DNA of 64,000 bases from DATFDN01 sp963756545. GTDB lineage: Bacteria; Pseudomonadota; Alphaproteobacteria; Acetobacterales; Acetobacteraceae. Of this stretch, positions 62,119-64,000 are shown in pieces. Location of the stretch: contig CAVWNY010000001.1 in the NCBI GenBank assembly GCA_963756545.1, positions 930,001-994,000 on the forward strand, read 5' to 3'. Positions within the stretch are counted from its first letter, which is position 1. Every line of letters starts with the position of its first letter. Under the pieces are notes generated by a model. That model saw only the letters and a list, made by a program, of their open reading frames with translations, did no database searches and was not told the DNA's origin. A program made the position numbers and the translations under genes.

Positions 62119-62870
62119 TCAATTGAGCCAAATTGCGCTGGCGGCGAGGTAGACGGCAGCGAGGAAGTTGCGCGCGGTCTTATCATAGCGTGTGGCGATG
62201 GCGCGGAACTGCTTGAGTTTGGCGAAGAAGTTCTCGATCAGGTGGCGTTCCTTGTAGACATGGCGATCGATTCTGCGGGGCACCCGGCGATTAGCCTTTG
62301 GCGGGATTACCATGGTCTTGTCAGCTTCCGCCAGCGGCTCAATGACCCGCTCGTCGGCGTCGAATGCCTTGGCGGCGATCAACACGTCGGCCTGCATATC
62401 CGGCAACAGGCGGTCGGCACCCACCAGGTCGTGCGCCTCGCCACCGGTCAGATGGAAACCGACCGGATTGCCGAGCGCATCGACCATGGTATGATCTTGG
62501 CGCTCAACCGCCCCGCGAGCGCCCGATGGCTTGGTCCGGATCGTCTTTTTTTTAGCGCCTGGACTGTGCCATGGGCTCGCACAACGGGGCTGTCGAGCAT
62601 CGCGTATTCGTTGTCGGCATCGGCGGCGAGATGCTGAAACAGCCGTTTCCAGACCCCGGATTTCGCCGAGCGGCTGAAACGCCGATGGGTGTTCTTCCAG
62701 TCGCCCAAGCGATCCGGAAGATCGCGCCAGGTAATACCGGCTCGGAGCGGTAAAGTACCGCTTCAAGGAACAGGCGGTTCGTGCCGCGTGGTCACGCCGA
62801 CCACCTTCGTCTTTCCGGCTACAGGTCGAGATACGGTCCCACTGGTCGTCGCGAAGTCCGTAGCGGCGAA
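62119..62870 (-). mobile_element. IS5-family transposase, degraded
   Basis: Transposase of a second IS5-family type. N-terminal fragments RRYGLRDDQWDRIS and NRLFLEAVLYR lie in different frames; RAGITWRDLPDRLGDW and DADNEYAMLDSPVVRAHG continue in another. After an eight-A run (62546-62553) comes the C-terminal frame MVDALGNPVGFHLTGGEAHD through HLIENFFAKLKQFRAIATRY to the stop at 62119. The A-run is in the place of the programmed slip used by such elements, but at least two further frameshifts upstream inactivate the gene. A terminal repeat candidate lies at 62107-62129. Confidence 0.75.
62546..62553 (-). promoter_or_regulatory. A8 slippery run for programmed frameshifting
   Basis: On the coding (minus) strand this is a run of eight A exactly where the two transposase frames meet (after GCGCT, before GACG). 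Such runs drive the shift that produces the full transposase in two-frame IS5-family elements. Here it is a relic because other breaks exist. Confidence 0.5.
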
Positions 62871-63019
62871 TCGCCAGCCCCCCAAACTACCGCCTACGAA
62901 CGTAGAAGCTGCCGCGCCGGGATGGCCATTCCGTCACGTGGCGCTGATTACGCCGAATGTCGCAATCCGGACTTACCGAGCTGGCGCCGAATTGGGAAGC
63001 GACTGGTCGGGATTGACGA

Positions 63020-63790
63020 CAGGCCCGAGTACATGCTTCCGAGCCACGACTCTATCGTGGTCGTGGCTCGGATTCCGCCAAGCTGGTCGAGGCGTCCGAT
63101 GCGCACGGGTGACGTTCGTCTCCATCATGCAGTCCTTCTGAGATTATGACCAGCATGGGCCGGCGACGCTCAATATCCTGGATCCTTCGCGCAGTTTGAG
63201 CGCGAAGTGATCGGCGAGCGATCCTCGTGAGTTCGCCGCCTCGCGTGCACTGGGAATGTGGATGGTCGCGCGCGTGCGCCTCGGCTATGACGTCCGCGAC
63301 CGAAGCTGGTGGTGGACGAGGTGGAGGCCGCGACGGCCGGGCGTGTTCGCGGGGTTGTGCGGAGATCGGTCGGGCGCGAGCGACGCGGGCGCTCGGCGCC
63401 GAGGGCGTGACGATGAAGCGCGGCAAGCCGATCGAGAAGGCGACATGCACAAGCTGATGAACAACCGCAAGTATGGGCGAGGCGGTCCACAAGGGGCGGC
63501 CCGATCGGGCGAGCACCAGGCGATCGCGGAGCGGGACCTCTGGGATCGCGGTTCACGCCATCCTTCAGGAAGGCTGCGTGCCGTGCCAACGACAACCGGC
63601 GACAGACGCCGGCGCTGCCGCCGCGGCCCTATCTTTGGCATGGATGGACGCGCCATGTCGTGACGACATGCGCTGGCGCGGTGGCATGACTGATATTACG
63701 TTGCCCAGTGCGTGCTGAAGGGGGGCGGGCGGGGAGGTCGATCCGGCGCTTGTCCGGCGGGTGTCGGCTGCGGAAACTATCGTATGGCGA
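63020..63790 (+). pseudogene. serine site-specific recombinase, heavily frameshifted
   Basis: Pieces of a resolvase/recombinase-domain protein occur in order in three frames. SAKLVEASDAHG and VTFVSIMQSF come from the end of the catalytic domain, with TSMGR and QFEREVIGER as its hallmark. MWMVARVRLGYDVRDR, EIGRARATRALGAEGVTMKR and HKLMNNRKYG mark the recombinase domain. GEAVHKG and SGEHQAIAERDLWDR follow, and EVDPALVRRVSAAE is the tail. At least six frame changes and several stops occur. The catalytic Ser region is not recognisable. It probably served an element that used the tRNA-Ser region. Confidence 0.7.
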
Positions 63791-63874
63791 TGAACGGTCG
63801 CCGGTCGAATGCCGCGGTCGCGGCATATTGACCTTCGCGGGATGTGCGGCCGTGTTTCGGACGCACTACGCCTG

Positions 63875-64000
63875 TCAGGCGGGCAACAATCGGTGGCGGA
63901 CGATGAACAGATTAGCCAGCGCGCAGCTCACGAACAGCCGGTGTGCGTTCTTGTCCAGGCCGCGGTAACGCACTTTCGCGAACCCGAACACGCGCTTGAT
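63875..64000 (-). mobile_element. C-terminal end of an IS5-family transposase (cut by window edge)
   Basis: The minus strand from the window edge reads IKRVFGFAKVRYRGLDKNAH, then RLFVSCALANLFIVRHRLL and a stop at 63875. This is the C-terminal YRGL-K-N segment of an IS5-group transposase, different from the two others in the window. The rest lies outside. Confidence 0.75.

Noticed and set aside
1..64000. CRISPR array, rRNA operon or prophage
   Set aside because: No regularly spaced direct repeats, rRNA sequences or phage structural genes were seen.

Overview
The window is GC-rich DNA from an alphaproteobacterium. The pointers are an ispDF fusion, the dusB-ntrB-ntrC-ntrY-ntrX order, a phasin, a HisN-type phosphatase, a membrane-anchored cytochrome c and an AcpXL very-long-chain acyl cluster for lipid A. 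The family cannot be fixed from sequence alone; Acetobacteraceae or another Rhodospirillales-like group is my best guess. Most of the window is ordinary chromosomal housekeeping DNA. Two stretches are accessory and decaying: 48.4-50.7 kb, and 61.2 kb to the end, directly behind a tRNA-Ser gene.

Layout. 0-4.3 kb: S9 peptidase, a frameshifted gamma-glutamyltransferase, a dgoK remnant and a deazaflavin-type nitroreductase-like protein. 4.3-10 kb: D,D-carboxypeptidase, phasin, clpS-clpA. 10-15.3 kb: part of a type II secretion/pseudopilus system (gspG, gspO, gspE, gspF, gspH) with a small lytic transglycosylase among the genes. 15.3-25.5 kb: WxxGxW-type secreted protein, ilvD, a secreted protein with a Crp-like regulator, the YejABEF-type peptide ABC importer and a HisN-like phosphatase. 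25.5-32.5 kb: cytochrome c, kdsB-pheA, and a five-gene operon (acpXL, fabZ, two ketosynthases, a dehydrogenase) for very-long-chain acyl groups of lipid A. 32.5-44.7 kb: WxxGxW lipoprotein, ispDF, DUF29 fragment, a TRAP transporter, then dusB and the two nitrogen two-component systems. 44.7-48.3 kb: dapF-mtaB-ftsY-uma2 operon. 48.4-50.7 kb: AT-richer debris with a truncated IS5-family element. 50.8-56.9 kb: rpmI-rplT-pheS-pheT-lepA. 56.9-61 kb: VapBC pair, then an MmeI-like restriction-modification gene broken in several frames. 61-64 kb: tRNA-Ser(GGA) followed by broken SRAP, transposase and serine-recombinase genes and the end of another transposase.

A striking feature is the number of single-base frameshifts, mostly at short homopolymers, in genes that should be intact, including essential pheT as well as ntrC, ntrX, ggt and the signal-peptide region of yejA. 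Residual indel error in the assembly is the simplest explanation for the core genes. The accessory genes carry many more lesions and look truly decayed. I did not find a convincing new biological system. The best leads are the degenerate ketosynthase partner in the lipid A acyl operon, the NtrX without a GAFTGA loop, the VapBC/MmeI-like pair, and the unidentified fragments around the IS5 insertion.
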